Part shown: positions 26,351-34,869 of the stretch, in pieces
Numbering within the stretch: the stretch's first letter is position 1
Layout of the letters: each line of letters begins with the position of its first letter
Assembly: GCA_009773415.1 (NCBI GenBank)
Contig: WSNO01000011.1
Location: 62,001-126,000 of the forward strand
From: Nitrospirota bacterium
GTDB lineage: Bacteria > Nitrospirota > Thermodesulfovibrionia > Thermodesulfovibrionales > Dissulfurispiraceae
Length of the DNA: 64,000 bases
Reading direction: 5' to 3'
Made by a program: the position numbers and the translations under genes
The notes under the pieces: model-generated
Seen by the model: only the letters and a program-made list of their open reading frames with translations
What the model was told of the DNA's origin: nothing
The model's database searches: none

Positions 26351-26505
26351 ATGATTTTTACGACAGACCGCCAGTCGACGGATCCCCGCACGCTCTTCTT
26401 TTGCAGCGCATTAAAAAAATTAATAAAGAAAAAAATCTCTATTAAAATGAAGGAGTTATTAAGGCTGTATTTTATAACTTATTGAATTTAAACGATTATA
26501 ATGCT

Positions 26506-26545
26506 ATTGACTTGCTTTATTTCTGAGAATTACTCTATATATAGA
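26506..26545 (+). promoter_or_regulatory. Putative promoter and palindromic operator upstream of rex
   Basis: In an AT-rich leader, TTGACT (26506-26511) is followed after 18 bases by TACTCT, and a perfect palindrome CTCTATATATAGAG (26532-26545) covers the presumed -10 region. A palindrome on the core promoter of a repressor gene suggests self-regulation. It does not closely match the usual Rex operator (TTGTGAAA-type arms), so the binding protein is uncertain. Confidence 0.35.
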
Positions 26546-26596
26546 GAAAAGTTTCTCGATTCGCTATCTCGAAATGGAACTTGGGGAGAAGGCACC

Positions 26597-27292
26597 ATGG
26601 AGAACGCTGCTGACAGTAAAGGGTTGACGACAATCCCGGAACCAACGCTCCGGCGTCTGCCGATATATTATCAGTATCTGAGGAATCTCGAAAGCGCCGG
26701 CAAAAAAGTCATTTCCTGTACGACCATAGGAAATGATTTGAGTCTGGACCCCACGCAGGTGCGGAAGGACCTTGCGCACACCGGCGTTGAAGGGAAGCCC
26801 AAGGTCGGGTATATGGTTTCCGATCTTGTCCGAAAGATAGAAGAATTCCTCGGCTGGAACAAGATCAACGCCGCATTTCTTGCCGGAGCGGGCAACCTCG
26901 GCTCGGCGCTTCTCGGCTATCCCCAGTTCAGGGAGCATGGCCTGTCCATTGTGGCTGCGTTTGACCGTGACCCGGCCAAGGTCGGATCCCTCATTCACGG
27001 CAAGCGTGTGCTTCCGCTGGAAACACTGCCGGGGCTTGCCCGGCGAATGGGCATCCGGCTCGGCATTATAACCGTTCCTCCCGCAGCGGCACAGGAAGTT
27101 GCCGATTTCATGGTGCAGGGCGGTATTCAGGCAATCTGGAATTTTGCGCCCGTTATGCTCAAAGTTCCTTCCTCTATTGTTGTACGCAACGAGGAGCTTT
27201 ATTACTCTCTGGCAGCGCTTTCCCATACGCTCGCCAAAAAACTGAATGTTGAGATAAAGAAAGGAGAAGAGGGTTATGCAAGCAGCAACTGA
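26597..27292 (+). CDS. rex: Redox-sensing transcriptional repressor Rex
   Basis: Rex represses fermentative and hydrogenase genes and lets go when NADH binds. The start is the ATG at 26597 (GGGGAGAAGG 5-14 bases upstream); an open frame extends further upstream without features. The 231-residue product has an N-terminal winged helix (IPEPTLRRLPIYYQYL, then IGNDLSLDPTQVRKDL, the DNA-recognition region), the NAD-binding GAGNLGSALLGY, AAFDRDPAKVG, and a C-terminal domain-swap helix (YYSLAALSHTL). Its end overlaps hydC by 17 bases, placing the regulator in the operon it presumably controls. Confidence 0.93.
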   Translation: MENAADSKGLTTIPEPTLRRLPIYYQYLRNLESAGKKVISCTTIGNDLSLDPTQVRKDLAHTGVEGKPKVGYMVSDLVRKIEEFLGWNKINAAFLAGAGNLGSALLGYPQFREHGLSIVAAFDRDPAKVGSLIHGKRVLPLETLPGLARRMGIRLGIITVPPAAAQEVADFMVQGGIQAIWNFAPVMLKVPSSIVVRNEELYYSLAALSHTLAKKLNVEIKKGEEGYASSN

Positions 27293-27782
27293 AACGCACG
27301 CTACACCTGCTGAAAAGTTTGCAAACGTATGCTCGATTCTGGAAAAGCACGGCCGCCATCCGGCCCGGCTTATCCCGATTCTTCAGGCTGTGCAGGAGGA
27401 GTACGGATATCTTCCTGAGGAGGTGCTGGCGTACGTTGGTGTGGCGCTGGATGTTCCGGCAGCGCGGGTGTACGGCGTTGCAACATTTTACGCCCATTTT
27501 GCGCTGGAGCCCCGGGGCAAATATATTGTTCGGCTGTGCAACGGAACGGCATGCCATGTTAAAAAATCGATTCCTATTCTGGATGCGCTCTACCGCGCGC
27601 TCGGCGTTACCGAAAAGAAGCCGAAGCATGAGCTGATTACGATAGAAATTGTCGCCTGTCTCGGCGCCTGCGGCCTTGCGCCGGTTCTGGTTATTAACGA
27701 AGACGTCTACGGCCAGATGACGCCGGCTCGTGCAGCGAAACTGATTGACGAAATTCTTGAGAAGGAGGCTGCCCTGGTATGA
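27276..27782 (+). CDS. hydC: NAD-linked [FeFe]-hydrogenase gamma subunit (NuoE-like, HydC)
   Basis: The thioredoxin-like [2Fe-2S] subunit of the trimeric, probably electron-bifurcating hydrogenase. 168 residues: helical N-terminal domain (LIPILQAVQEEYGYLPEEVL), VYGVATFYAHF, then the cluster ligands CNGTACH (Cys-x4-Cys) and ACLGACGLAP (Cys-x3-Cys), the standard NuoE/HndA set. The start lies within the end of rex (AAAGGAG upstream), and the stop overlaps the hydB start (ATGA). It mediates electron transfer with the flavin subunit. Confidence 0.92.
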   Translation: MQAATETHATPAEKFANVCSILEKHGRHPARLIPILQAVQEEYGYLPEEVLAYVGVALDVPAARVYGVATFYAHFALEPRGKYIVRLCNGTACHVKKSIPILDALYRALGVTEKKPKHELITIEIVACLGACGLAPVLVINEDVYGQMTPARAAKLIDEILEKEAALV

Positions 27783-29665
27783 GCAAGGCCACCGCAGCAA
27801 CAAAAAAAGGCGACGGAGCCGCCCCGGCAGTTGCGGGCAAGCGGCGCGTCATAATCTGTGCCGGCACGGGGTGCGTTTCCACCGGCGCCCTGAAAGTATA
27901 TGATGCCTTCATGCGCGAATTGAAGAAAAGGGCTCTCAACTTTGATGTCATTCTCAAGCCGGAAAGCGAGAATCTGCATCTTTCCAAGAGCGGCTGCCAG
28001 GGCTTCTGCCAGATGGGGCCTTTGGTAACAATCGTTCCCGACGACATTTTCTACACGAAAGTTAGTGCTGATGATGTGGAAGAGATTGTGGAGAAGACCC
28101 TGCTGAAGGGCGAGGTCGTTGAGTGGCTCCTCTATAATGACCCCGGTACAAAGCAGTTCTGCAGGGGAACCCAGGATATCCCGTTTTACCAGCGCCAGAT
28201 GCGCTATGTCCTAAAGGAATGCGGCCTGATTGACCCGGAAGACCTGAATGAATATATCTCTCACAAGGGCTATGAAGCCGCTAAAAAAGCGTTTCTCTCG
28301 ATGACCCCTGAAGCCGTCTGCAACGAAATCACGGCGTCCGGCCTTCGCGGTCGCGGCGGCGGCGGTTTCCCGACCGGACGCAAGTGGGACGCTGCCCGCA
28401 TTCAGCCGGCCGCGAAAAAATATGTCATCTGCAACGGCGACGAAGGCGACCCGGGCGCATTCATGGACAGAAGCGTTATGGAAGGCAACCCGCATTCCGT
28501 AATCGAAGGAGTCATGATCGCAGCCCGCGCAATCGGCGCTGACGAAGCATATATGTACGTCCGCGCTGAGTACCCGCTGGCGGTAAAGCGCATGTACAAG
28601 GCGGTTGCGGACGCGGAAGCGGCAGGAATCCTCGGTCACAACGCCTTTGAGAGCGGCATGAAAATGAAGTGCATTGTCATGGAAGGCGCCGGAGCATTCG
28701 TCTGCGGCGAAGAGACGGCGCTCATCGCCTCTATCGAAGGCATGCGCGGGATGCCGGTGCCGAAGCCCCCGTTTCCGGCGCAGAGCGGATTGTGGGGCAA
28801 GCCGACGGTTATCAACAACGTAGAGACTCTTGCGCAGGTGCCCCGCATTCTCCTTGATGGCGCGGAGGAATACCGGAAAATCGGCACAGCGACATCGCCG
28901 GGAACAAAGACGTTTGCGCTGACCGGTCATGTGGTGAACACCGGCCTCATCGAGGTGCCGTTCGGCACGACGCTGGGAGAGATCGTCCTGAACATCGGCG
29001 GCGGCGTTACCGATGATCAGGGCAAAAAGACGAAGGACATCTTCAAGGCTGTCCAGATAGGCGGCCCGTCGGGCGGCTGTCTTACCCCCGAGATGCTTGA
29101 TCTGCCGCTCGATTTCGATTCGCTTCGCACTGTCGGCGCGATGGTCGGCTCAGGCGGGCTTGTCGTCATGAATCAGAAAACCTGCATGGTGAGTGTCGCG
29201 CGCTTCTTCATGGAGTTCACCCAGCGCGAGTCCTGCGGCAAGTGCGTTCTCTGCCGCGAAGGAACCAGGCAGCTTCTGTCGCTGCTGGATGACGTCATTG
29301 AGGGACGCGCCACGCCGGCAACCCTTTCGCTGATGGAGCAGCTCGGCAGAGCCGTGCAGAAGGGTTCTCTCTGCGGACTCGGCAAGACGGCGCCGAACCC
29401 GGTTCTCTCGACGCTCAAATATTTCCGGCATGAGTATGAGTCTCATGTGAATGATAAACACTGTTTGACCGGCCGGTGCAAGGTGCTGGCAAAACCGCTG
29501 ATTAATGCGGTGAAGTGCAAGGGCTGTGCGATGTGCGTTACCGTCTGTCCGGTCGGCGCCATTACGGGCGCCAAGAAACTGCCGCACAAGCTGAATCAGG
29601 AAGCCTGCATCAAGTGCGGAGCATGCACGGCTAAGTGCAAGTTCAATGCGATTGAGGGGATTTAA
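27779..29665 (+). CDS. hydB: NAD-linked [FeFe]-hydrogenase beta subunit (NuoF-like flavoprotein, HydB)
   Basis: This subunit carries FMN, binds NAD(H) and exchanges electrons with ferredoxin. 628 residues: N-terminal thioredoxin-like [2Fe-2S] domain (about 20-125: CAGTGC, CQGFCQMGP), NuoF core with SGLRGRGGGGFPTGRKW (NADH loop) and CNGDEGDPGAFMDR (FMN site), SLBB-like region, the [4Fe-4S] site ESCGKCVLCREG, and two C-terminal [4Fe-4S] ferredoxin motifs (CKGCAMCVTVCP, CIKCGACTAKC). This is the arrangement of HydB/HndC of bifurcating HydABC complexes. It overlaps hydC by 4 bases; hydA follows after 3 bases. Confidence 0.93.
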   Translation: MSKATAATKKGDGAAPAVAGKRRVIICAGTGCVSTGALKVYDAFMRELKKRALNFDVILKPESENLHLSKSGCQGFCQMGPLVTIVPDDIFYTKVSADDVEEIVEKTLLKGEVVEWLLYNDPGTKQFCRGTQDIPFYQRQMRYVLKECGLIDPEDLNEYISHKGYEAAKKAFLSMTPEAVCNEITASGLRGRGGGGFPTGRKWDAARIQPAAKKYVICNGDEGDPGAFMDRSVMEGNPHSVIEGVMIAARAIGADEAYMYVRAEYPLAVKRMYKAVADAEAAGILGHNAFESGMKMKCIVMEGAGAFVCGEETALIASIEGMRGMPVPKPPFPAQSGLWGKPTVINNVETLAQVPRILLDGAEEYRKIGTATSPGTKTFALTGHVVNTGLIEVPFGTTLGEIVLNIGGGVTDDQGKKTKDIFKAVQIGGPSGGCLTPEMLDLPLDFDSLRTVGAMVGSGGLVVMNQKTCMVSVARFFMEFTQRESCGKCVLCREGTRQLLSLLDDVIEGRATPATLSLMEQLGRAVQKGSLCGLGKTAPNPVLSTLKYFRHEYESHVNDKHCLTGRCKVLAKPLINAVKCKGCAMCVTVCPVGAITGAKKLPHKLNQEACIKCGACTAKCKFNAIEGI

Positions 29666-29668
29666 ACA

Positions 29669-31738
29669 ATGACCAAGAAACCTGTTGAGAACACTGTTTC
29701 CATAAACGGCCGCCCGGTTGCGATTGAGGGCGAGCGCAATCTGCTCGAGATTATCCGCAAGGCGGGAATTGACCTGCCGACGTTCTGCTATCATTCCGAC
29801 CTGAGCGTATACGGCGCCTGCCGGCTCTGTCTGGTTGAGATTGAAGGGCGCGGCATTGTCGGTTCCTGCTCCACTCCTCCTGAGCCGGGAATGAAAATTA
29901 AGACGCACACTGAGGAAATCCGTGAAATCCGCAAGATTTCGGTCGAACTACTTCTGGCCAACCACGACAATAACTGTCCGACCTGCTACAAGAGCAACAA
30001 CTGCCAGCTCCAGAGAATCGCGCGGCAGCTCGGTGTCGAAAGCATCAGGTTCGGGCAGGTGCTCGACCGGAAGCCGGTTGACACTTCATCCCCCTCGGTT
30101 ACCCGCGACCCGAACAAATGTGTGCTCTGCGGAGATTGCGTTCGCGTCTGCTCGGAAATCCAGGAGGTCGGAGCGATCGACTTCGCGCATCGCGGACATC
30201 AGGCCTCTGTGTTGCCGGCATTCGGCAAGGATCTGGGGGAGGTCGAATGCGTCAACTGCGGACAGTGTACGGTCGTCTGCCCGACCGGAGCGCTTACCCC
30301 GCGGTCGGAAATGGAAGAGGTCTGGAAAGATCTCATGAACCCGGATCTGTGCGTGGTAGTCTGTGTAGCCCCTGCGGTTCGTGTCGGCCTCGGCGAGTCG
30401 TTCGAAATGGACCCCGGAACCATCACGACCGGGCAGATGGCCGCATCGCTCAAGATGCTCGGGTTCGATCAGGTCTATGACACTTCATTTGCCGCCGACC
30501 TGACGATTTTTGAAGAGGGAAGTGAATTCCTGCAGCGCAAGGCGAAAGGGGAGAAGCTTCCGCAGTTCACCTCATGCTGTCCCGGATGGGTCAAGTTTAC
30601 TGAGCAGTATTATCCGGAGCTGCTTGAGAAACTGTCGACCTGCAAATCCCCCCAGCAGATGTTCGGGGCCCTGCTGAAGGACAGGCTTCCGGAGATGCTC
30701 GGCATTGCAAAAGAGAAAATCCGCATTGTCTCGGTCATGCCCTGCACGGCGAAGAAGTATGAAGCGAAGCGGCCCGAGTTCATTCACGACGGAATCGCCG
30801 ATGTCGATCACGTCATTACAACGCAGGAGCTTGCGCGTATGATCAAGGCGGCCGGCATTCTCTTCAGCGATCTCACCCCCGAGTCGTTCGACATGCCGTT
30901 TGGTTTTGCGACCGGCGCGGGCGTACTTTTCGGCAACTCCGGCGGCGTTACCGAAGCGGTGCTCCGTTTTGCTGCGGAAAAGGTGACCGGAAAGCAGCTT
31001 CAGTCGTTTGAATTCAAGCAGGTACGGGGCGAGTCCGGCCTGCGGGAGGCCGCGATAACCATTGATGGAGTCCAGCTGAAGCTGGCAGTTGTTTCAGGAC
31101 TGAAAAACGCCAAAACTGTAGCCGAACAGGTACGCAAGGGCACCTGCGAGTACGATATCGTCGAGGTCATGGCCTGCCCGCAGGGATGCATCGGCGGGGC
31201 CGGACAGCCGGTAAGCCGCAATCCGCACGCAAAGAAAATGCGTACAAAGGGCATTTACGATGCCGATAAGATGATGCCGCTCCACAAGTCGCAGGAAAAT
31301 ATTTTTGTTGCGGACTGTTATGCAAAGTTCCTTGGCGATGTCGGGGGAGACAAGGCGCATCATCTTCTGCATACGCACTACCAGAGCCGGCGGAGGCTGC
31401 CCGATGAGGGCATAGCGTTTTTCAGCGGCAACGGGGGGCAGCGCCTGAAAGTCGATGTCTGCCTCGGCACGAACTGCTTTATCAAGGGTGCGCAGGATGT
31501 TCTGAACGGTCTTCTCGGTCATGCCGAGGAACACAAGTATGAAAACATGGTCGACATCCGGGCATCGTTCTGCTTTGAGCAGTGCGAGGAAGGCCCGACG
31601 GTTAAGATCGGCGCGGTGACGCTGAATCATGCCACGGTCGACACAGCAGTGCAGGCGCTGAGCCGAGAGCTTGAGCATCAGCTTTCCGGTGAATCAGCGG
31701 CAAAAGACGAATGCACGAGCTGCTCAGGCTGCAAGTAG
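29669..31738 (+). CDS. hydA: [FeFe]-hydrogenase catalytic alpha subunit (HydA)
   Basis: This subunit forms or oxidises H2 at the H-cluster. 689 residues: plant-type [2Fe-2S] domain (Cys 40, 51, 54, 67), His-ligated [4Fe-4S] (HDNNCPTC, about 99-112), two [4Fe-4S] (CVLCGDCVRVC; CVNCGQCTVVC), then the H domain with L1 TSCCPGW (301-307), L2 MPCTAKKYE (357-365) and L3 EVMACPQGCIGGAGQP (499-514). All four H-cluster Cys and the proton-relay Cys 303 are present. After the H domain comes a thioredoxin-like [2Fe-2S] domain (about 593-675: CLGTNC, CFEQC) and a CTSCSGC end, giving the long M3-type form. GAGGGG precedes the ATG. Confidence 0.96.
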   Translation: MTKKPVENTVSINGRPVAIEGERNLLEIIRKAGIDLPTFCYHSDLSVYGACRLCLVEIEGRGIVGSCSTPPEPGMKIKTHTEEIREIRKISVELLLANHDNNCPTCYKSNNCQLQRIARQLGVESIRFGQVLDRKPVDTSSPSVTRDPNKCVLCGDCVRVCSEIQEVGAIDFAHRGHQASVLPAFGKDLGEVECVNCGQCTVVCPTGALTPRSEMEEVWKDLMNPDLCVVVCVAPAVRVGLGESFEMDPGTITTGQMAASLKMLGFDQVYDTSFAADLTIFEEGSEFLQRKAKGEKLPQFTSCCPGWVKFTEQYYPELLEKLSTCKSPQQMFGALLKDRLPEMLGIAKEKIRIVSVMPCTAKKYEAKRPEFIHDGIADVDHVITTQELARMIKAAGILFSDLTPESFDMPFGFATGAGVLFGNSGGVTEAVLRFAAEKVTGKQLQSFEFKQVRGESGLREAAITIDGVQLKLAVVSGLKNAKTVAEQVRKGTCEYDIVEVMACPQGCIGGAGQPVSRNPHAKKMRTKGIYDADKMMPLHKSQENIFVADCYAKFLGDVGGDKAHHLLHTHYQSRRRLPDEGIAFFSGNGGQRLKVDVCLGTNCFIKGAQDVLNGLLGHAEEHKYENMVDIRASFCFEQCEEGPTVKIGAVTLNHATVDTAVQALSRELEHQLSGESAAKDECTSCSGCK

Positions 31739-31828
31739 AAGACGGGCAGTTGTGCGCTCCGGTTCTTTTCGCTGCTGAACCGCCTGCGTGACGCACGGCA
31801 TGGCGCTCCGTTCACATACGCAACCACG

Positions 31829-31850
31829 GGGGCGGGCTTTCGCCCGCCCC
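31829..31850 (+). other. GC hairpin between hydA and hydG
   Basis: A perfect 9-bp stem (GGGGCGGGC / GCCCGCCCC) with a TTTC loop lies 14 bases before the hydG start and directly ahead of its ribosome site. There is no T run, so it is not a standard intrinsic terminator. It could act as an mRNA processing or stability element, lowering maturase relative to structural-subunit expression; that role is inference. Confidence 0.5.
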
Positions 31851-31864
31851 GAAAGGAATGAAGC

Positions 31865-33280
31865 ATGACGACGCACCTGGAAGACAGAAAAACACAGGAA
31901 GCAACAGCATCGTGGCTTGACGAAGCGAATATTCGCGCATGTCTTGCGGCGGCAGAGCCTTGCGCGGAGCAGGCCGCCGGGATTCTGCAAAAGGCGGAAG
32001 GCATGCAGGGGCTGACGGCTGATGATGTCTCGGTTCTGATGAATCTGGAAGATCCCGGGTTGCTGCAAGCGCTCTTCAGGACAGCTGAGAAGGTTAAGGA
32101 GCAGATCTACGGTCCGCGCATCGTTCTGTTTGCGCCGCTCTACGTTTCCAATCGCTGTGTGAATGAATGCGCGTATTGCGCGTTCCGGGCCGGCAACCCT
32201 ATTGAGAGACATTCCCTCACACGCGCGCAGGTTGTCCGTGAGGCCGAGGAGCTTGTCAGGCAGGGCCACAAGCGCGTGCTGCTGGTTGCCGGCGAGGACC
32301 CATCTGCCGAAGGATTTCAGCATGTGCTCGACTCTATTGCCGCTGTTTATGCCGCACGGGTGTGCAACGGCGAAATTCGCCGCGTCAATGTAAACATCGC
32401 GCCGCTGACGGTTGAGCAGTTCCGCCGCCTGAAGCAGGCCGGCATAGGGACGTACCAGCTCTTCCAGGAGACGTACCATCGGGAAACCTATGAAAAGTAT
32501 CATACCGCCGGGCCGAAAAAAGATTTCCTCTGGCGCGTGACGGCATGTGACCGAGCCATGGAGGCGGGTATCGACGACGTCGGCATCGGGGTGCTGTTCG
32601 GTCTGTACGACTGGAAATTCGAGGTGCTTGCGCTGCTTCAGCATATCCGTCATCTGGAGGAGCGCTTCGGCGTCGGACCTCACACCATCAGCGTTCCCCG
32701 GCTTGAACCGGCCGACGGCTCCGAGTTTGCGGCAGTGCCGCCGCACGCTGTGCCGGATGCCGATTTCAGGAAAATGGTTGCGATACTGCGCCTTGCGGTC
32801 CCATACACAGGAATCATCATGTCAACCCGTGAAAATGCCGAAATGCGGCGTGAGACGCTCCGGCTCGGGGTCTCTCAGATATCGGCCGGAAGCCGCACTG
32901 ATGTCGGAGGCTATGCCGAAGGGTGCGATGAGGCACCCGGACAGTTCGAGCTCGGCGACCACCGTTCACTGGAAGAAGTAGCGCGGGATTTGGCGGCCAT
33001 GGGCTATGTGCCCTCATTCTGCACCGCCTGCTATCGGATGGGCCGAACGGGCATGGACTTCATGGATCTTGCGAAGCCCGGCGACATAAAAACTCACTGC
33101 GATCCGAACGCCTTGTCCACATTTATGGAGTATTTGCTCGATTATGCGGCTCCTGACACACGCGCCGCCGGAATGTTGCTGATCAGGCAGCGTCTTTCAG
33201 CAATGGATCCGCAGACGCGGGCATTTACCGAGGGGCAGATTGCCGAAGTCGAGCACGGCAAGCGCGATGTGTTCGTATAG
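31865..33280 (+). CDS. hydG: [FeFe]-hydrogenase maturase HydG (radical SAM, tyrosine lyase)
   Basis: HydG cleaves tyrosine to give the CO and CN- ligands and builds an Fe(CO)2(CN)-cysteine synthon for the H-cluster. 471 residues, the usual length. The radical SAM cluster is CVNECAYCAFRAGNP near residue 98 (CxxxCxxC; NPIERHSL typical of HydG). The C-terminal auxiliary cluster is CTACYRMGRTG (CxxC, with one further Cys, about 385-395). ThiH is the nearest relative, but the C-terminal motif and the operon identify HydG. The ribosome site is AAAGGA. Confidence 0.95.
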   Translation: MTTHLEDRKTQEATASWLDEANIRACLAAAEPCAEQAAGILQKAEGMQGLTADDVSVLMNLEDPGLLQALFRTAEKVKEQIYGPRIVLFAPLYVSNRCVNECAYCAFRAGNPIERHSLTRAQVVREAEELVRQGHKRVLLVAGEDPSAEGFQHVLDSIAAVYAARVCNGEIRRVNVNIAPLTVEQFRRLKQAGIGTYQLFQETYHRETYEKYHTAGPKKDFLWRVTACDRAMEAGIDDVGIGVLFGLYDWKFEVLALLQHIRHLEERFGVGPHTISVPRLEPADGSEFAAVPPHAVPDADFRKMVAILRLAVPYTGIIMSTRENAEMRRETLRLGVSQISAGSRTDVGGYAEGCDEAPGQFELGDHRSLEEVARDLAAMGYVPSFCTACYRMGRTGMDFMDLAKPGDIKTHCDPNALSTFMEYLLDYAAPDTRAAGMLLIRQRLSAMDPQTRAFTEGQIAEVEHGKRDVFV

Positions 33281-33371
33281 AGAAGAAGGCGCAAGCGCAG
33301 AAACCCGGAAGGACAGGTGATAGCAAGCATTCACACTCTCCGTTTTCCGGACACTGCAAAGGAGCATCACA

Positions 33372-34796
33372 ATGGCAGGCGACGCACTGAGAACGGAACA
33401 TGACCTATTAGGATATAAAGAGCTTCCGGCCCACCTCCTTTATGGGATCCATACCCTGCGGGCCCTGGATAACTTCCCCTTATCCGGGCGCCCGCTTCCG
33501 GAAGGAATGGTCCGGGCTTTCGGCATGGTGAAGTGGGCTTGTGCCGCAACGAATCTGGATCTGGGCGTCTGGAAAGAAAATTCCGGCAAGGCTGCGGCGG
33601 TTCTTGATGCCTGCCGAGAGATGGCGGAAGGCAAGCTCACGAAGTACGTGGTGGTCGATGCGCTTCAGGGCGGGGCCGGCACCAGCACGAACATGAATGT
33701 CAATGAAGTGATCGCGAACCGGGCGCTTGAACTGCTCAGCCTGCCGCCCGGCCGCTATGACGTTGTGTCTCCGACAGACGATATCAATCTCCACCAGTCT
33801 ACCAATGACACGTATCCGACCGCGCTCAGGCTGGCCGCCATCTGGGCTCTCCGCCGCCTTGAAGACGAGGTGGTAAGGCTGCAGGAAGCATTTCAGGACG
33901 CTGAAAAGCGATTTGCCCATGTTGTGAAGATTGGCCGCACCGAGATGCAGGACGCAGTGCTGATCACGCTCGGCCGGGAAATGGGGGCATATGCGGAGGC
34001 ATTCAGCCGCGACCGCTGGCGGCTCTTCAAGTGCGAAGAGCGTCTCCGCGTGGTGAATCTGGGAGGCACGGCAATCGGCACCGGTCTGACCGCGCCGCGC
34101 CGGTATGTTTTCCGCGTGACTGACAAGCTCAGAGATATTACCGGCATCGGCTTTGCCCGCGCAGAAAACCTTGTCGAAGCGACACAGAATGCTGATGTTT
34201 TTGCGGAAGTCATGGGAATGGTGAAGGCGCTGGCGGTTTCCCTGCACAAAGTATGCGGCGATCTTCGCCTTCTTTCATCAGGCCCCGACGCCGGTCTCGG
34301 TGAGATTCGCCTGCCTGCGCGCCAGGCGGGATCTTCCGTCATGCCGGCAAAGGTGAACCCGGTCATCCCCGAAGCGGTCAGCCAGTCGGCAATGCTGGTG
34401 TTCGGCTATGACGCAAGCCTCACGTTTGCCTGCTCATCCGGCAGCCTTGAGCTGAACCCGTTCATGCCGCTCATAGCGCATTGCCTGCTCGACAGCCTGT
34501 CGCTCATGGAGCGGAGCTGCCGCATCTTGCGCGAATTGTGCATTGACGGCATCGAGGCCGACGAAGAGCACTGCAGAAAACAGCTTGAGCGCTCGACAGC
34601 CGTCGCAACCGCGCTGATTCCGCACGTCGGCTATGAGAAGGTGTGTGATGTGCTGCGACAAGCGGAAACTGAGGGGAAATCCATACGGCAGACAGTCGTG
34701 GAACGGGGCCTGCTGACCGAAGCAGCATTTGACCGCGCGATAAGTCCTGAGGCAGTATGCAAATTGGGGCACGACAAAAGGTGGCTGGAAAAATGA
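33372..34796 (+). CDS. aspA: Aspartate ammonia-lyase (AspA) within the hydrogenase maturation operon
   Basis: Aspartase/fumarase superfamily, 474 residues, catalysing aspartate to fumarate plus ammonia. Seen: YGIHTLRALDNFPLSG near the start, STNMNVNEVIANRA, SPTDDINLHQSTNDTYPTA (substrate-binding block of aspartases), and the catalytic Ser loop GSSVMPAKVNPVIPE. Aspartase rather than fumarase is suggested by STNMNVNEVI and the HQSTNDTYPTA form. It sits between hydG and hydF with gaps of 91 and 73 bases and its own AAAGGAG. The same placement is known in other [FeFe] gene sets; a role in supplying ammonia for the bridging amine of the H-cluster is possible but is inference. Confidence 0.88.
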   Translation: MAGDALRTEHDLLGYKELPAHLLYGIHTLRALDNFPLSGRPLPEGMVRAFGMVKWACAATNLDLGVWKENSGKAAAVLDACREMAEGKLTKYVVVDALQGGAGTSTNMNVNEVIANRALELLSLPPGRYDVVSPTDDINLHQSTNDTYPTALRLAAIWALRRLEDEVVRLQEAFQDAEKRFAHVVKIGRTEMQDAVLITLGREMGAYAEAFSRDRWRLFKCEERLRVVNLGGTAIGTGLTAPRRYVFRVTDKLRDITGIGFARAENLVEATQNADVFAEVMGMVKALAVSLHKVCGDLRLLSSGPDAGLGEIRLPARQAGSSVMPAKVNPVIPEAVSQSAMLVFGYDASLTFACSSGSLELNPFMPLIAHCLLDSLSLMERSCRILRELCIDGIEADEEHCRKQLERSTAVATALIPHVGYEKVCDVLRQAETEGKSIRQTVVERGLLTEAAFDRAISPEAVCKLGHDKRWLEK

Positions 34797-34869
34797 AGTG
34801 CTACGGATTCTTGATGCGCTGTTTTGGTGTTGCGGTCCTTTGGCCGTTATGCGCGGATAGGGAGGAATA

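Noticed and set aside
25928-26485. Plus-strand frame of 185 codons in the scar region
   Set aside because: Low-complexity composition without motifs; the minus strand holds the helicase and MiaA remnants.
26412-26513. AT-rich frame on the minus strand (about 50 codons, Phe/Ile-rich) upstream of the helicase remnant
   Set aside because: No start codon or ribosome site, composition explained by the AT-rich leader of rex.
29150-29908. Minus-strand frame of 252 codons across hydB/hydA
   Set aside because: Antisense shadow of Cys-rich hydrogenase genes; no motifs or ribosome site.
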